A stretch of DNA of 64,000 nucleotides from Phragmites australis (lineage: Eukaryota; Streptophyta; Magnoliopsida; Poales; Poaceae), in assembly GCF_958298935.1 (NCBI RefSeq), contig NC_084941.1:14482001-14546000 (forward strand), given 5' to 3'. Positions 1-9,675 of this stretch are shown piece by piece (the first letter of the stretch is position 1; each line of letters opens with the position of its first letter). Position numbers and translations under genes: made by a program. The notes beneath the pieces are model-generated. The model had not been told where the DNA came from and ran no database searches. It saw only the letters and a program-made list of their open reading frames with translations.

Positions 1-17
1 TCCATCTTTCTTAGGCA

Positions 18-905
18 CTAAAATGACCAGAATAGCATAAGGACTAAGAGACTCACGCACATACCCTTTATCAAGTAATTCTTGAACTTGACGTTGTATC
101 TCCTTAGTTTCTTCCGGATTTGTTCTGTATGGCGCACGATTAGGTAAAGAGGCCCCTGAATGAGGTCAATTTGGTGCTCAATACCTCGAATTGGTGGCAG
201 CCCTGGTGGTACATCCTTTGGAAAGACGTCAGTGTACTCCTGCAAAAGGTTAGCCACCACCGGAGGCAAAGAAGATGGAATATCCTCGAATGAAAACAAT
301 GTTTCTTTGCATATCAAACCGTAACAAATGAAATTGCTAACATCTAAAGCTGAGATGTCAGATTTAGTTGCAAGGAAACTGGAACCTTTTAATTTTATTT
401 CTTTAGAAAGACTTGGTTCAGTTTTATTCTGGTTGTGAGATTGCTCCAACTCACTTACTACAATCTGATTTTCAGATTTTGGGGTCTCATGATTTTTGCT
501 AGCTCTAGCAAGATCATCTTTCAAAATTTGTTCAGGAGTCATAGAATGTAACACAATCTTCTTGCCTTTGTTCATGAGAGAGTATTGATTTGGTCTACCA
601 TGATGCAAACAATCCTTATCATATTGCCATGGTCTACCTAACAATATAGAGCATGCTTGCATAGGAACGACGTCACAATCAACATAATCATGATAAGAAC
701 CTAAAGCAAAATATACTCTCACCATACGAGTTACCTTAACCTTACCACTGTTGTTAAACCATTGAATATAGTAGGGATGAGGATGCGGTCTAGTGGAGAG
801 TGCTAGCTTTTCCACCATTTCCATGCTGGCCAGATTGTTACAACTCCCACCATGAATGATTATACGAACTGATCGCTCCTTGACGATGCCTTTAATTTGA
901 AACAA
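18..905 (-). pseudogene. Retroviral-type aspartic protease and RT lead-in (CRM-like)
   Basis: A 295-codon open frame. Residues about 10-35 carry the protease active-site region, read here as IIIHGGSCNNLAS; the copy at 15256 has IIIDGGSCNNLAS, so the catalytic aspartate (codon at about 852-854) is His and the protease should be dead. Residues about 40-95 carry the conserved block with IQWFNNSGK and the ACSILLGRPW motif. Residues 215-255 hold the EYTDVFPKDVPPGLPP linker that precedes RT in this family; after this the frame shifts relative to the intact copy. No start of its own is expected, since it is part of a gag-pol polyprotein. Confidence 0.8.
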
Positions 906-938
906 GTTGTGGCGCTGATTGTGCTCAGCACGAGCAAT

Positions 939-1650
939 CTAAGCACTTAGCACGCGTTGTGCAATAATACTCAAATATTGGTCTGCATCACTGGCGCGCA
1001 CATGCTCTTCTTCATGCTCTGAATTTGGTTTGCCATCTTCATGTTCAGCTAGCAAAGCATAGGTGTCTTCGTCAAGATCACTTGCTGAATCATACTTGCC
1101 ATCCTCATGAATTATTAGCACATGCTTGCTCGGACACTCCCTCATCATGTGGCCGAAACCCTTGCAGCGATGGCATTGTGTCTTTTGTGCGTCCCGTTGA
1201 TGCAACTGATGACGATGAACTTCTGGTCGAAGCTTGTGTGGCACTTTTCGTCGGTGCGGGTGTACGGGGTGCTGAAATTGAAGTAGAGGATGCAAGTTTG
1301 TTGATGGAGGAACTTGGTGTGGTGGTACGGGTGGACGGAACAGCGGAGGTTGGAGGCGTCCACGAAGTAGTGCGACCTGTAGAAAAGTTAGTTTTTGTCC
1401 TCGATTGTCATCCTTGCACCTCACGTTCAGCTTTACAAGCAAGATGGAATAAACGAGTCATCAAATTATACTCCTTATAATCTAGAATGTCCTGGATTTC
1501 TCGATTTAAACCACCTAAGAAACGAGTCATAGAAGCCTCCTCATCCTCAACTAAACCACAACGCAACATGCCAACTTGCAATTCTTGATAATATTCCTCT
1601 ACTGAACTAGTACCTTGGCGTAAGTGATGCAAAAGGAACAAGACCAGCAA
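939..1650 (-). pseudogene. gag remnant with CCHC zinc knuckle (CRM-like)
   Basis: Two overlapping frames. From 1650 down to 1408 the protein has the C-terminal capsid block (LRQGTSSVEEYYQELQ, then FLGGLNREIQDIL and LFHLACKAERE), matching residues about 265-345 of the gag at 14059. From 1442 down to 939 a second frame carries a zinc knuckle, CHRCKGFGHMMREC (CX2CX4HX4C), which binds genomic RNA in Gag proteins, then an acidic linker to the protease. The N-terminal half of gag is missing and at least one frameshift separates the halves. Confidence 0.75.
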
Positions 1651-1830
1651 CTTCTAGATGGATGCAGCACAAATTCAACCATGCAAATACTAGATGATAA
1701 AATTGCTAATGGCTAAAACAATGGGTCGGATGTTATGATCTAACCTTTTTTTTTTGTCTTTGTCTGGACTTTAGGGATGAAACAATCAACTAGTAATAAA
1801 AACAGGAAACGTTTCACCGATCAACCTAGA

Positions 1831-1844
1831 AATCTGATACCACT
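1831..1844 (-). other. Primer binding site (initiator tRNA-Met type)
   Basis: On the minus strand AGTGGTATCAGATT follows the LTR end directly. TGGTATCAGA is the usual complement of the 3' end of plant initiator tRNA-Met, the minus-strand primer of many plant gypsy and copia elements. Confidence 0.8.
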
Positions 1845-2807
1845 TGACAAGGGGATTGGTCCCAATCTTTCGATGAGAAAGATTCTTTTGATTTGGTGGA
1901 AGTGACTTTGACGATCCGACTACACCGTACGACGACGATGCGCCTTACTTAGCAATCGCTAAACCAACTCTGGAGGGTTGTTGACCTTGCCGTGAGCATG
2001 ATCAACCTGAACACGAGGTTCAATTCCTGCGAGCAACCGAAGACCAAGCAAGAACTCAAGTAAAAGCAATCTGAAATTGCAATGATATTGAAAAAAACGA
2101 ACAAAGTGGGGTTCTATTGATGATCTTGACAAGGTGGCTATCCAGCACAACTCGAAGACTCAAAGTTTGCACATAGCTAAACCAATCTAACAAAACCCGC
2201 CTCTTCAGCGGTGGTTCCTAGGTATACAAGGGTAGAGGATGACCAGGAGGTGTTGGAGTAGTAATCCTACCCTAGGACGCGCCCCTCAAGGGCTCTACTT
2301 GATACAAGGCCCATCGGACCTAAATAAGGTGGCGCAACACCTGTTTGCAGATACAGACTCAGTTTTAAATTGATGATAGCGATCGACTCGGGCTGAATTT
2401 GGAGATGAGCCCGATTCGTTGGAAAGTAGACTTGATAAGCTTTCCATGAAGTCCTAGAACGTCCCAAACGGAGTCCGGATGAAATCAGTATGGCCGAACT
2501 AAATTGATGCTGTCATACAGCCGAATCCGAATCGAACTCGTGGATAGGACTTGTTTTACGCTTGGTGACTCCACTTCTGCACTTGGGCATGCTCGGTTCC
2601 TCTCCCTGGTACCTAAGGACAAGGAAATCATCACTAGAATTAAATAGTATCCCATTCTTTGAAACATTTGTATGCATCCCTAGGAACGCATTCACCTGAT
2701 GATTAAGTTGACGAGCACGAGCTCTAGTGAGTGGTCCTTGTATTGTTGGAGAAGTGGTAGCAGATGTTGGTGTAGTGGGTGTAACAATAGTGGAGATGTC
2801 CTCATCA
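1845..2807 (-). repeat. LTR of CRM-like element (5' LTR)
   Basis: 963 bp, minus strand. It begins TGATGAGGACATC at 2807 and ends CCTTGTCA at 1845, the TG...CA ends of an LTR, and abuts the PBS. Its start region contains pol-like coding sequence (the GP-LTRARARQLN block), as do the LTRs of the copy at 12176-19673. By eye it is clearly related to, but well diverged from, those LTRs. Confidence 0.8.
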
Positions 2808-3206
2808 GAAGCACACCCTTGGGTTATGCTGAGGTCAAAGGTGCAGCCGGTGTCAATGTCGGGGTCGAAGACCGAAGACGTATTAGCAGAGGAGGTACGT
2901 TCCGGAGCCTGTTGGAGTTGGGGTGTCGATGGAGGTGATTTTCTCCGGGGTCCATGCCAAGGCCAATTTAGATTCTTTGGAATTTTTTGTTGATGGGTCT
3001 TCTCGCCATTTGAGTTTGTCAGAGTGGAGTGGGGGATTTCGTGTGGGATCGAGGAATCCCCACATTCGCCAGTTTGAGGACAGTAGGATGGGATTTATCA
3101 TTGGCGTATTTCTGATTAGATAATGCTTGGGTTCATTTAGGATCTTGTGTCCACACCCCTGGTAGGCGTCAAAAGGATTCTAGGTCATTACTGTGACAGG
3201 ATGTTC

Positions 3207-3985
3207 ATGCAAGAAAACGAGGCGTTGCCGTGGGATGTTGCCATGCGACGGTGGAACGACTGGGATATGGCTACGAGCCCCCAGAGATTAATGAGGGATG
3301 CCATGGAGCGATGCCACATTGGTTCCGCTTCTCTTCCTGGGCGTAAATGGCTAATCGGCCTGGGTATAAAGCTAGGGTCATTCGACTGGATTTATCACTG
3401 CCCCACGAGCGAGTACTCGACTTTGAATATGGCATCTTTTTACTCCCCATCCTCTTTGGAAACATCGATGATCTCATCTGCTTCTATTGGACTGGGCTAT
3501 TTTGGCCACCGGTGGTGGCGCCAGAGGTCGTCCGGCTTCCGTCCCTGCGGTGAGGATAGCTGCCTATCGCCCCGGCCTAACCCCCGGTTCGGGAGACCAT
3601 GCCTGTTGAGATCATCGATATTTTTGACGATGATGAGGAGATCAACTGGGATCTCCTTCAGAGGGAGAGTGATGAGGAGGAGCGGGCTTTGGCGGTGAGG
3701 GCCGGGAAGAAGCGGGAGGAGGCCCTAACGGTGGCTCCTTCGGTTTCTTCTTCGTCTTCTAACAGCTCTGGGGCCGGCTACTACATCAGCTTTCGTGATA
3801 GAAGGTCGTGGATGAAGTGCATATGCTGCTCCATGCGGCCCCTGTCGGGATCCGTAGGAGGTGAAGGTGGCCTTCGGGGGTGCTTCGTGGACATCCCTAT
3901 TTTGCCGTTCGACTATGGACCTACCGCGGGCCATAGTTGTCTTTTGCCACCTTGTACTTTTTGTCCCCTGGTTTGCTCTCTCTAG
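3207..3985 (+). pseudogene. Unidentified ORF remnant (acidic, Ser-rich), antisense to the host element
   Basis: I do not recognise this protein. In one plus frame, with a few stops, 3207-3556 reads as globular-looking sequence (blocks HWFRFSSWA, VIRLDLSLPHERVLDFEYG, FYWTGLFWPP). The same frame continues from ATG 3599 with a 128-codon open stretch: an acidic start (IDIFDDDEEINWDLLQRES), a basic-acidic helix-like segment, a run of serines and a hydrophobic tail. AT-rich UTR-like sequence follows. Tat-lineage elements often carry an extra ORF opposite to pol near the 3' LTR, and the position and strand fit that; this is inference. A captured host fragment is the alternative. Confidence 0.35.
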
Positions 3986-4370
3986 GTTTGCCTCCTTTGT
4001 AGTGGCCTTTGTACTGTTTGCTTCTTTGTTCGCATCCTCTAGATGCATATTTTGTTTAATAATATAATTTGGACCTTTGGGGGCGATTGTATCTCTGTTT
4101 GGGCCGATGTGTAAGGGGATCCTCCGAGTAGGGGACCGTCTGTGTGCCTTCGTGGCTTCGAGCCACGCTTCTTCATCCCCTTCGTAGGCGATGGCTAGTT
4201 TTTCAGATGAATGAGGTACTGAGTCTTCGCATAGATCATTGCTGGTTTTGTTCCTTTTGGGGGAGAGGTGGCCTTAGGAATCTGGATGTGGTAGACACGT
4301 AGGGTAACTAAGGAGGGCCAGATGAAGCAGTAGCGACCTCATCGTTCCCGGTTATCGCGTACTCGACCCT
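3986..4370. other. Non-coding stretch between ORF remnant and 108-bp array
   Basis: Holds a T-rich, UTR-like segment (about 3986-4070) and then moderately GC-rich sequence. I see no ORF, RNA gene or clear repeat, apart from drift into the first degenerate 108-bp unit at its right end. Confidence 0.5.
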
Positions 4371-5260
4371 TCGGGTTCTTAGCCACTTCCTGGCTTCGGA
4401 GGCGGTCTATTTAAAGCTTGCGACTTGGAGGCAAAGCTGAAGGAGAGACGGGACATGTGATCCTAGACCCCCTCGGCCCTTAGCCGCTGCCGGGCTCCAG
4501 AGGTAATCCGCCTAGAGCCTGGCGATGGCGTGTCGGAGGCGAAGCCGAAGGCTAGGTTGGTGAGGTGGTCCTCGACCCCCTTGGCCCTTAGCCGCTGTCC
4601 GGCTTTGGAGGTAATTCGCCCGAAGCCTAACGACGACGTGTCGGAGGTGAAGCCAAAGGGTAGGCAAGAGAGGTGGTCCTCGACCTCCTCGGACCTTAGC
4701 CGCTGCCCAGCTCTGAAGGTAATCCGCCCGGAGCTTGGTGACGGCGTGTCGGAGGCGAAGCCGAAGGCTAGGCTGGAGAGGTAGTCCTCGATCTCCTCGA
4801 CCCTTAGCCACTGCCCAGCTCCGGAGGTAATCCGCCTAGAGCCTAGGGATAGTGTGTCAGAGGCGAAGTCGAAGGCCAGATGAGAGAGGTGGTCCTCGAC
4901 ACCACCCTCGGCCCTTAGCCACTGCTCGACTCCGGAGGTAATCTGCCCGGAGCTTGGCAATGTCTTGTCGGAGGCAAAGCCGAAGGCTAGGCGGGAGAGG
5001 TCGTCCTCGACCTCCTTGGCACTTAGCCACTGCTCAGATCCAGAGATAATTTGCCCGGAGCCTGGCGACAGCGTGTCAGAGGTGAAGCCAAAGGCCAGAT
5101 GGGAGAGGTGGTCCTCAACCTCTTTGGCCCTTAGCCACTACCCAGCTCTAGAGGTAATCCGCTAGGAGCTTGGCGATGACATGTCCGAGGTGAAGCCGAA
5201 GGCCAGATGGGAGAGGTGGTCCTCGACCCCCTCAGCGCTTAGCCGCTGCCTGGCTCCTGC
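4371..5260. repeat. Tandem array, 108-bp unit, about nine copies
   Basis: The anchor TTAGCC(G/A)CTG recurs with its first T-A at 4481, 4589, 4697, 4805, 4916, 5024, 5132 and 5240, giving steps of 108, 108, 108, 111, 108, 108 and 108 bases. A more degenerate unit starts about 4380. Each unit includes the blocks GGTGGTCCTCGAC, CTTAGCCGCTGCC, GGTAATCCGCC and GAAGCCGAAGGCTAG. Every step is a multiple of three, so long frames stay open on both strands (for example minus 4960-4463); they look like repeat by-products. Two more units lie at 7481-7700 and two at 55830-56010. Confidence 0.9.
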
Positions 5261-5560
5261 AATAACCAGTTGGGGATGCCATACTATTTTCCGTGCCACG
5301 CAGAGTGGGCTTTTACTTAATGTTAGCATGATCTTCATAAACGACGTATAAATAGTGTCTTTAGATGAGACTGCAGGGTAATGGCTTTACCGGTTATCAT
5401 ATGTGTTTGAATCATGCGGGCCATACCACTTCTGCGGGGAGGGGGATTTATACCCCTTTAGTCTGTTGGCTATGCCTGTCGAGGGCTAGTGGGCTTCTAA
5501 CCCCTCTAGTATGGAGGCACTTGCCTTCAAGATGCTGGGAGATTTTGTTCGATAGGTATT
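5261..5560. other. Spacer between arrays
   Basis: About 300 bases with no convincing gene. It carries one copy of the 13-mer GCCTTCAAGATGC near 5523, which also recurs in the arrays at 24540-24970 and, reversed, at 61850-62600. Confidence 0.5.
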
Positions 5561-6250
5561 TTAGAACCTCTCCATTTGGCGGAGGTTTTTGGAAGATATT
5601 CCCACTGCGGGGGGTTTCCGAAAGTCCTTCTGTTTTGCAGAGGTTTTGCAAGAATCTCTGTCTTGCGGAGTTTTTGGGAGTCTCTCCGTTTTGGTGGAGG
5701 TCTTGCAAGACTATCCATTGTTGGAGGAGGTTTTTGTAAGACGCTCCGCCTCGCGGAGGTTTTCGGAAGTCTCTCCATTTTTGCCAGAGGCTTTGTAAGT
5801 TTCTCCATTTTTGCGGAGCTTTTGCATGGCTCTCTGTTTTTCTCAGAGGTTTGGCAGGACTCTCTGTTTTTGCAGGAGGTTTTGTAAGTTTCTCCGTTTT
5901 TGTTCGAGGTTTTGCAGGACTCTCCGTTTTCATCGGAGGTTTGTAGGACTCTCCGTTTTTGTCGGAGATCTTGTAGGACTCTCTATTTTTTTCGGAGGTT
6001 TTGTAGGACTCTTCGTTTTTGTCGGAGGTTTTGTAGGACTCTCTGTTTTTATTGAAGGTTTTGTAGGACTCTCTTTTTTTGTCGGAGGTTTTATTGGACT
6101 CTCTGTTTTTACCAGAGGTTTTGCAGGACTCTCCATTTTCGCCGGAGGTTTTGTAGGACTCTCTGTTTTTGCCGGAGGTTTTGTGGGACTCTTCGCTTTT
6201 GTCAGAGGTTTTGGACTCTCCGTTTTTGTCGAAGGTTTTGTATCCCCTTC
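5561..6250. repeat. Tandem array, 30-bp unit, about 22 copies
   Basis: From about 5900 the units are exactly 30 bases, two per 60-base row, of the form TTGTAGGACTCTCCGTTTTT followed by GTCGGAGGTT with a few changes. Left of that they are looser. Because 30 is a multiple of three the array reads open on both strands (plus 5811-6509, minus 6287-5448), giving low-complexity proteins I do not regard as genes. A shorter version with 27-31-base units lies at 54084-54350. The units are contiguous, with no unique spacers, so this is not a CRISPR array. Confidence 0.9.
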
Positions 6251-7135
6251 GGCATGTATTAACGCCAAAGGCTCTACACACTATCATAGCTACGCAATAC
6301 CTTCCAGAAAACCTAGTCAGTCTTGCCTTCCAGGTAACCTAGGCATGCTACGCCCGCGGTGTGTAGGTGTATCGTGCTCTCGAGGAAACACCTCGGGTGC
6401 ACTGCAACACTATCCACCATGGGTGTGCCCTGATACGTGGCATTTATACGACCGAAGCTATGCAATACCTTCCAGGAAACCTAGGCTTGATGCCCTCACG
6501 GTGACCTAGGCATGCTGCGCTCGCGATATATAAGCATATCGTGTAACGAGGATTCCTTGCAACAGCATTCCTCAGAGCACCGCATCCTCACATCAAGGTC
6601 ATCCTATGATATGTGCGTCCACACTACCGAGGCTATGCAATGCCTTCCAGAACACCGTGACATAATCTACCCTCTAGATGACCTAGGCATGCTATGCTAC
6701 TGCAACTGAGTGGGCTCCACTGCCTAACAGGGCAAAGCCTACCCTCCGGGAAACCTTTTTAGGTGACTTTAGGTTTTGGCAAGAAATGCTTATAGGTGCG
6801 TGGGCATGTCACGCCTCCCGAAGAAATCCTTCGGGGGCACTGCAACTACATTACAAAGGAAGTCCCTTGATAACCGGCATCTACACACTATCGAGGCTAT
6901 ACAATGCCTTCTAGGAAACCTAGGATTGGTGCCTGCGGTGACCTAGGCCTGCTGTGCCCGTGGTGTGTAGGCATATCGTGCAACGATGATTCCTTGCGAC
7001 AGCATTCCTCAGAGCATTACATCATCGCCCCCAAAGACATCCCCCGGGGCATGGCTTTGACATTACCGAGGCTATGCAATGTCTTCCAGGACACCATAGC
7101 AAAATCTGCCCTCTGGGTGACCTAAGAATGCAACG
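6251..7135. repeat. Array of about 170-bp modules
   Basis: The block GCAATACCTTCCAGGAAACC or a close variant recurs near 6295, 6464, 6632, 6902 and 7072, so most steps are about 170 bases and one is about 270. Other blocks repeated in each module are GTGACCTAGGCATGCTACG, GTGTAGGCATGTCGTGC and GATTCCTTGCGACAGCATTC. The same modules form 54360-55520. No coding signal. Confidence 0.85.
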
Positions 7136-7480
7136 CAGCTGCAGGCGTGGGTTTTGCATGGTTACATACTAGTTAAGTTTTGCAGTCTACTATTGGTTAT
7201 AAGCAGCTAATTGCAGTATAAGACATAACTAGGTCAGATGACTATTCATAACTCATGTTAAATGAAGATGTAACTTAAGTTCTACTACTTACTACTAAAC
7301 AGGGACGTAATCTAGATTTACCATTTCTACCTAATGGCTATATGTTGTAAAAACTTCTAGCAATAAGGTTGGAGGCCTCCAACATATTTTTATCGTACTG
7401 TATGAAAGATAGACCAACGGGGTAAACTATCTATAGGTAATAATGGGCGTACCTTTGCCAGAATAAGGCCTCTATTATAA
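7136..7480. other. AT-rich spacer conserved in both copies of the pol-less element
   Basis: No ORF of note. The stretch is alignable by eye with 55520-55820 (shared blocks AAGTTTTGCAGTCT, AACTATTCAT, AACTTAAG), so it belongs to the element and was present before the two copies separated. Confidence 0.6.
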
Positions 7481-7700
7481 GGCTTGAAGGCCTCGAAGCC
7501 TACGGCTAGGTCGGGAGAGGTGGTCCTCGACACCCTCGGCCCTTAGCCATTGTCGGGCTCCGGGGGTAACCCGTCCGGAGCCTGGCGACGGCGTGTGTCG
7601 GAGGTGGAGCCGAAGGCTAGTCGGGAGAGGTGGTCCTCGACCCCCTCGGCCCTTAGCCGTTGCCTGGCTCTAGAGGTAATCCGCCTAGAGCCTGGCAACT
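7481..7700. repeat. Two further 108-bp-type units
   Basis: Anchors at 7544 and 7654, about 110 bases apart. Same unit as the array at 4371-5260, here placed on the gag side of the ~170-bp modules. Confidence 0.85.
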
Positions 7701-7713
7701 ACTTTCTCCAACT

Positions 7714-8600
7714 CTATCCTCGTCGTTGGGATATTTCACCATTGGTAGCGGAGTTGGTGGCCATGGAGCAGGGTTGGAGGGCTAGGGATCTGCCCGGGAG
7801 TTCTCCTCGGGCTTCTGACCCTTGTGCCATCCTTCGTCGGTTCCCTCTGTGACCAGGTATCCTGCTTGTCTTTCGAGGTACTCCTCCCGGAATGTCGTGA
7901 GGGTTTGGCAGTCGTTGGTGTTGTGGCCACGCCTTGGCCCGTGCAGGATACACCTGTATGCCTCCAGGGGTACCGGAGCTTGTGGTTTCCCCAGAGCCTC
8001 CTTTCCCTTGGTGGGACCGTCGGGGTCTTCTGGTGAACTGGTTTTCGGAGCTGGAGTGGCTCTGACTGCGCCTCCCTGGACAAGGTGGACTTGGGGTTTC
8101 CCGCGCGCAGTTGGTGTCATGAGGGCTACGTCGGAGGCGCTGGCAGGGTCTACGCACTTCGGAGCATTGCACCTCTTTGAAACCTTCTTTCGCCAGGGGG
8201 GTGGGGGCAAGGAGCGTGCTGGGTGGACAGATTCCTCGATGGTGTTGGCTCGGCCAGGGCGTCCCAGGTGCTGTCAAAGGAGATACCTTGGGACCAAGTC
8301 CAGGAAGGAACATTCTAGGGTTCGACCGCCCAGAATCACTCGAAGGCGGCCTGCTTGGCTGCAACCTCGGCCGTGACCTCTTCTGATGCTGCGAGTTCTC
8401 CTGGAAGGGCTTCGTGTCGTCTGGAGTTTTCGGACTCACCCAAGGTTTTGGGTCGGTCAAGGCCGGAGGAACATCGTCCCATACGGTAGTAGGGCTGGAG
8501 GGTATACATGATGTGCACGGCTGAGACAGCCACGCATATGGTTAAATAGTTGCAATGGTGGATATGGCGGCTAGCGCGTTGGTGGTTTTCTGTTGGATTC
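7714..8600 (-). pseudogene. Tat-type gag remnant in pol-less element, copy 1
   Basis: Best read from 8210 to 7782, where CILHGPRRGHNTNDCQTLTTF is followed by REEYLERQAGY. It matches CTLHGVGRGHNSNNYQTLTTF plus REEYLRRQA in the gag at 29045-30431, and is the CX2H-type nucleic-acid-binding region at the C terminus of Tat Gag. The capsid domain is mostly gone and several frameshifts split the frame; the long 7714-8460 minus frame is not the Gag frame. At the expected start (about 8603) the sequence is GGAATCC where the autonomous copy has GGATGCC, so there is no start codon. The copy at 56950 shows the same change. Confidence 0.65.
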
Positions 8601-8619
8601 CTACCTCTCTTTGGCACTT

Positions 8620-8648
8620 CTGTGTTTGGTCCCCATGGATGACGCCAC
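8620..8648 (-). other. Primer binding site region (Tat type)
   Basis: On the minus strand the LTR end CTCCAACA is followed by GTGGCGTCATCCATGGGGA. TGGCG plus a GGGGA-ending tail is the form of tRNA-complementary PBS used by Tat-type gypsy elements. The exact tRNA is not decidable by eye. Confidence 0.55.
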
Positions 8649-8806
8649 TGTTGGAGCAAGAGTTTGTCTTATCCTAGCAAGTACGGCGAGAGTTTCTTCT
8701 AAGGAGGAGACTCAAGCTTGGAGATGAAGTTCAAGAGGAAGGAACACCACAGATCTATTGATAGTAAAAGTATGGACTGGACTAGGGAGAGTATCACAGG
8801 AATAAT
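8649..8806 (-). repeat. Truncated Tat-type LTR
   Basis: The first about 158 bases of plus-strand sequence align by eye with 57013-57170 and 30481-30640 (shared blocks GAGAGTTTCTTCTAAGGAGG and GAGGAAGGAACACCAC). Similarity stops at GAGTATCACA near 8806, where a CRM-like fragment begins, so most of this LTR is lost. Confidence 0.7.
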
Positions 8807-8839
8807 TGTGATTGTGCTCTGCAATGGAGAATTGAGTGC

Positions 8840-9675
8840 AGCTGCTACGGAGAATTATAGGACACTCATTGTGCAGTGAGTGTTAAGTACTCAAATGGAG
8901 CGAGAGGAACAACTACAACATCATAATTTGTTTTAGATGTTCCTCATAGTCAAGGATTATTGTGTTCAAGTCATTATTGATGGAGGAAATTGCAACAACT
9001 TGGTAAGTTCAGATACGATCAAGAAGCTCTTTGCCAACAAGAAACCATTCTCACCCTTATCATATTCAATGGTTCAACAATAATGGTAAGGTGAAGGTAA
9101 TGCAAACAGCTAGGGTGTATTTTTTTATTGGTTCATACCATGATTGTGCTGATTTCGATATAGTACCCATGCAAGCATGTTCACTTTTGTTAGGACGATC
9201 ATGGGAGTTTGACACTGATGCAACACGTCATGATATAAGTAATAAGTTTACTCTTATGCATAAAGGAAAGAAAATAACTTTTTTATCTTTAACCCCTGGT
9301 GAAATTGTGAAATATGAACAAGAGATAGCTAAAAATAAGAGTAAAGAGCTTGAGAAAGAATTTGAAAATTGGTAAGTCTGTGTTATGTTTACCACTAAAT
9401 CTGACCTTGCTGAAATTGTTGATAATGAGCTGCCATGCTATGCTTTGAAATGAGAAAAAATCCTTAGTTCCAACGGAGGATATTTCTAGTTCTTTGTCTC
9501 ATGCTATCACTAACCTTTTGCAGGATAGCAAAATCAACAAAGCAATGGATGAAGAGAAGAAGAAGTTGCTTGAGAGCCCCACCACAACTTCTTCATCTTC
9601 TCTCGCAGGTCGTAATATCCTTTCCTCACCTCCTTCTGATGATAGTTTTGGTGTCGAGGAGTACATTGATTAGGA
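8840..9675 (+). pseudogene. Protease-region remnant of CRM-like element
   Basis: Near 8965 the frame reads VQVIIDGGNCNNLVSS, the aspartic protease active site with its Asp kept. A frameshift follows, and from 9031 a 114-codon frame carries YHIQWFNNNGKVK, GSYHDCADFDIVPMQ and ACSLLLGRSWEFD, matching the blocks at 15680-15830. After 9375 come the motifs CYALK and ISSSLSHAITNLLQD, which in complete relatives lead straight into EYxDVFP and RT. Here they lead instead into charged, low-complexity sequence ending about 9673. Confidence 0.65.

Larger units (their letters stand above)
1..2807 (-). mobile_element. CRM-like Ty3/gypsy retrotransposon, 5' part, cut by window edge
   Basis: Read on the minus strand the order is LTR (2807 to 1845), primer binding site, gag remnant, protease and the start of reverse transcriptase, which runs off the window at base 1. 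LTR and proteins match the intact-structure element at 12176-19673 in order and motifs, but this is a different, diverged copy. The PBS-to-gag interval is only about 200 bases here against about 1.7 kb in that element, so the leader and the N-terminal half of gag were deleted. The 3' LTR must lie left of the window. Assignment to the CRM lineage is inferred from gag, protease and pol motifs. Confidence 0.85.
2808..8806 (-). mobile_element. Pol-less Tat-related element filled with tandem arrays, copy 1
   Basis: Minus-strand order: LTR fragment (8806-8649), PBS, gag remnant (8600-7714), two 108-bp units, a 345-bp spacer, an array of about 170-bp modules, a 30-bp array, a nine-unit 108-bp array, then plus-strand ORF remnants to 2808. 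LTR, PBS and gag resemble those of the Tat element at 22741-31340. No protease, RT, RNase H or integrase is present. The same order recurs at 54061-57943, so this is a family with a fixed pol-less layout and not one chance deletion. The left boundary at 2808 is the edge of the CRM-like LTR; the right edge is where a CRM-like fragment begins. Confidence 0.7.

Noticed and set aside
1831..1844. tRNA gene suggested by GGTATCAGA-type sequence
   Set aside because: Only the short primer binding site is present next to an LTR end; there is no cloverleaf. The same holds at 13090, 33922 and 60262.
3147..3698. 183-codon plus frame
   Set aside because: The more convincing blocks (HWFRFSSWA, FYWTGLFWPP, the acidic segment) lie in a different plus frame over the same bases.
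5561..6250. CRISPR-like array
   Set aside because: Units are contiguous copies without unique spacers, and the surroundings are plant retrotransposons.
5448..6509. Long open frames on both strands (279 and 232 codons)
   Set aside because: They are read from the 30-bp array; a unit that is a multiple of three stays open on both strands and gives low-complexity protein without domains.
7714..8460. 248-codon minus frame as a protein
   Set aside because: The recognisable Gag motif (CILHGP...) is in another frame; this frame is Pro/Arg/Ser-rich shadow sequence.
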